Assembly (NCBI GenBank): GCA_964469215.1
Contig: CAYXYB010000033.1
Coordinates: 1 to 6,997 of the forward strand
Direction of reading: 5' to 3'
Origin: SKPS01 sp964469215
GTDB lineage: Bacteria; Bacteroidota; Bacteroidia; Bacteroidales; SKPS01
Length of the DNA stretch: 6,997 nucleotides
In this document: positions 5,517 through 6,997 of the stretch, one piece after another
Layout: each line of letters begins with the position of its first letter
Numbering within the stretch: the first letter of the stretch is position 1
Program-made: the position numbers and the translations under genes
The notes under the pieces: model-generated
Database searches by the model: none
What the model saw: the letters and a program-made list of their open reading frames with translations, nothing else
Told to the model about the DNA's origin: nothing

Positions 5517-5524
5517 TACCTTTG
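5517..5524 (+). promoter_or_regulatory. TAnnTTTG motif at the start of rhs fragment 3
   Basis: TACCTTTG matches the Bacteroidetes -7 element and ends two bases before the ATG at 5527. I see no TTTG at the expected -33 position. If it is used, transcription would begin after 5527 and translation would have to start at the in-frame ATG at 5557 (MDFEYDSW). It may instead be a relic of a junction. Confidence 0.2.
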
Positions 5525-5526
5525 TA

Positions 5527-6297
5527 ATGCCTCAGGGCCCCACATACACCTTGCAGATGGACTTTGAATACGACAGCTGGAACCGCATCAAACAGATGAC
5601 TTACCCCGACGGGGAGGTGGTTAGCTATGACTACGATACTGGAGGGCAGTTGTTTGCGATGCAGGGAATAAAAGGGCAGGATCACTATCCTATCATCGAC
5701 ACCATTTTTTACGACAAATTCGGATCCCGGTCATATATCGCTTACGGTAACGGCACCAAAACCCAATACGATTACGAGCCATACCGCCGCCGGCTGGCAG
5801 GATTGCAGACCCAGAGCGGACAAAACATGCTGATGGATCTGAGTTACAGCTACGACAAAGAAAACAACATCACCGGCATTTCAAACACTGCAGGTATTGT
5901 GAACGGCCTGGGCGGAGTATATAGCTACTCATTTGATTATGATGATATGTACAGACTTGTATCAGCCAACGGCTCTTTTAAGAATCAGTACGATTACACA
6001 TTATCGATGAGCTACTCACCTTCCGGCAACATCACAAACAAGACTCTGGAAGCACTGACGCTTCAGGCCGGTATTGATGTACCTGTTGATTACGAAGCAA
6101 ATTACAATTACAATTCCGGCCGGCCGCATGCCATAGAATCCATCTCAGGCACCAATGCCGATCACGCTTTTCAGTGGGATGAAAACGGCAACATGACCCT
6201 GCATAATGACCAGACTGCCGGTTTCAACCGCATATTGTGCTGGGACGAAGAGAACCTTAAAAACATCGAACAAGGAACATCGATTAACGAATTATGA
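5527..6297 (+). pseudogene. Rhs/YD-repeat protein fragment 3, central part, ended by an inserted repeat
   Basis: This 256-residue frame is the middle of an Rhs shell. YD-type repeats are visible at FEYDSWNRIKQMTYPDGEVVSYDYD (13-37), YDKFGSRSYIAYGNGTKTQYDYE (62-84), LSYSYDKENNITG (105-117), FDYDDMYRLVSANG (136-149) and FQWDENGNMTLHND (215-228). It lacks the large N-terminal part of a full-length Rhs, which starts far upstream of FEYDSWNRI, so its 5' end is also truncated, close behind the lipoprotein gene (42-bp gap). Rhs homology stops near residue 246 (WDEENLKN). The last residues, including EQGTSINEL, and the TGA stop (6295-6297) come from the inserted repeat. The same reading frame recovers Rhs homology at 6451. 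ATG 5527 or 5557 could start it. Best described as part of a disrupted rhs gene. Confidence 0.8.
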
Positions 6298-6303
6298 AGT
6301 ATT

Positions 6304-6366
6304 TTTGAAGTACGAATACAGAAAATGACCCAAGTAGCTCACATACAACCCACTACCACCTGCGGA
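6304..6366 (+). repeat. Dispersed repeat core, copy B
   Basis: This is the second copy of the repeat at 1553-1617, same orientation, sharing TTTGAA, the 17-mer TAGCTCACATACAACCC (6335-6351) and the ACCACCTGCGGA ending. Like copy A it begins at a TAnnTTTG string (6300-6307) and follows a period-7 array. It stays open in frame with rhs gene 3 from the ATG at 6325, but the codons show no protein family. Confidence 0.6.
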
Positions 6367-6411
6367 AACCCGCAGCCCTCCGGGAATGTTCATCATTCAA
6401 AAACACTTCGG

Positions 6412-6446
6412 TGTTCGATGTTCCTTGTTCAGTGTTCGGTGTTCAA
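6412..6446 (+). repeat. TGTTCNN heptad repeat array, second copy
   Basis: Five exact-period units with variable endings GA, CT, AG, GG and AA follow a degenerate unit at 6405-6411. It is the right arm of the composite element and ends four bases before Rhs homology resumes at P-Y-L codons (6451), mirroring the array and P-Y-L junction at 1-33. Confidence 0.75.
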
Positions 6447-6450
6447 TCGT

Positions 6451-6997
6451 CCGTATTTGGTGTTTAATGAGCAAGGATACTCAAAGCATTACTACGCCGG
6501 AGCTGAAAGAGTAAGCTCGCGCATTGGGGGAGGAATGCAGGATGGTCTGGTAGATCCGTTGAATTACACAGTAGAGATCCTCAGTGGACAGGATTACACA
6601 GTCATGGCAGGTGATCTGGAGGATATGCTGGGCAGAAGCATTGAATGTACCGACATGCCGCTGCAATATGTATCCATGGAGCAGCAGCTTGCCAGCATCC
6701 AGGACAGCCGCAACCACAACAACACAGAAGACAACCGGTACATCTATCACTCAGATCATTTGGGCAGCAGTGCTTTCCTCACCGATGCCAACGGAATCCC
6801 AACACAGCACCTGCAGTATCTGCCCTTCGGCGAGCCATTCATTGAACAGCGTTCATTCACAGAATACTACACTCCATACACCTTTTCTGCCAAAGAGCGC
6901 GATCCGGAAACCGGGTACAGTTACTTCGGAGCACGGTATTATAATTCGCATATCAGTGTGTGGTTGAGTGTGGATCCGATGGCGGGTCGCTTTCCTA
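6451..6997 (+). pseudogene. Rhs fragment 3, core-associated 3' part, runs off window
   Basis: This is the continuation of rhs gene 3 in the same frame as 5527-6297. Rhs homology resumes with PYLVFNEQGYSKHYYAGAERVSSRIGGG, continues with a spacer (MQDGLVDPLNYTVEILSGQDY), and enters the core-associated segment (YHSDHLGSSAFLTDANG, YLPFGEPF, GYSYFGARYYNS, WLSVDPMAGRFP). The window ends just where the variable tip should begin, so its toxin is unseen. The frame is open from 6298 and has an ATG at 6325 (inside the repeat) and in-frame ATGs at 6529 and 6604. It could be translated as a separate orphan cassette, but as an Rhs protein it is cut from its upstream half by the TGA at 6295. Confidence 0.8.

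Larger units (their letters stand above)
6261..6446. repeat. Composite heptad-flanked repeat element inside rhs gene 3
   Basis: The left arm (6261-6302) is six period-7 units mostly beginning GA. The right arm (6412-6446) is five TGTTCNN units. The arms contain a perfect 16-bp inverted repeat, GAACAAGGAACATCGA (6268-6283) with its complement at 6415-6430, extending to 22 bp with two mismatches (6262-6283, 6415-6436). Between them lies dispersed repeat core copy B. The element supplies the TGA that ends the upstream Rhs frame, and it stands where a typical Bacteroidetes Rhs has roughly 50 residues between WDEENR and the PYLVVNE segment, so it replaced coding sequence rather than being cleanly inserted. 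Confidence 0.75.

Noticed and set aside
5344..5685. Minus-strand 113-codon frame spanning the lipoprotein and rhs fragment 3
   Set aside because: It is antisense to two supported + strand genes, with no motif or plausible start context.
6584..6967. Two open frames at 6584-6967 and 6645-6845
   Set aside because: The Rhs motifs (DHLGSSAF, GARYYNS, WLSVDP) are in the frame that starts at 6451 and runs off the window. These are shadows of it.

Overview
The window looks like an accessory island of a Bacteroidota (Bacteroidetes) genome, probably Bacteroidales-like. This rests on the style of the Rhs proteins (DHLGSSSF, GARYYNS, WLSVDP blocks), on matches to the Bacteroidetes promoter motif TAnnTTTG, and on the absence of clear Shine-Dalgarno sites. 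Genus cannot be read from the sequence. All convincing genes lie on the + strand.

Layout. (1) 1-1467: a heptad repeat fused to an orphan Rhs C-terminal cassette (21-1073) with an unrecognised glycine-rich tip, followed 10 bp later by a small two-helix membrane protein (1084-1467), the likely immunity gene. (2) 1468-2469: no Rhs coding. It holds period-7 repeats (1511-1552), a dispersed repeat core (1553-1617), a large GC-rich palindromic element (1723-1884), a DUF559/Vsr-like endonuclease gene (1940-2374) and a second, related palindromic element (2407-2465). (3) 2371-3672: a second orphan Rhs cassette with a different unrecognised toxin tip. (4) 3677-5124: a complete IS5-type insertion sequence with DDE transposase, terminal inverted repeats and a TTAA target duplication, inserted exactly between the stop of toxin 2 and the start of its probable lipoprotein immunity gene (5128-5484). 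(5) 5527-6997: a third rhs gene with YD repeats. It is interrupted at 6261-6446 by a repeat element that introduces an in-frame stop, resumes in the same frame, and runs off the window end just before its toxin tip.

The whole reads as a reservoir of Rhs tip/immunity modules. Short conserved Rhs core segments offer homology for recombination that could swap toxin tips onto a full-length rhs gene elsewhere, and each tip keeps its own immunity gene. Neither orphan cassette has an ATG before its toxin domain, so they are probably silent or poorly expressed unless recombined. Every Rhs breakpoint inside the window coincides with a dispersed non-coding repeat or an unexplained junction, so these repeats and the DUF559 endonuclease deserve attention as agents of rearrangement. 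The IS separates toxin 2 from its immunity gene but carries a good match to a Bacteroidetes promoter facing that gene.
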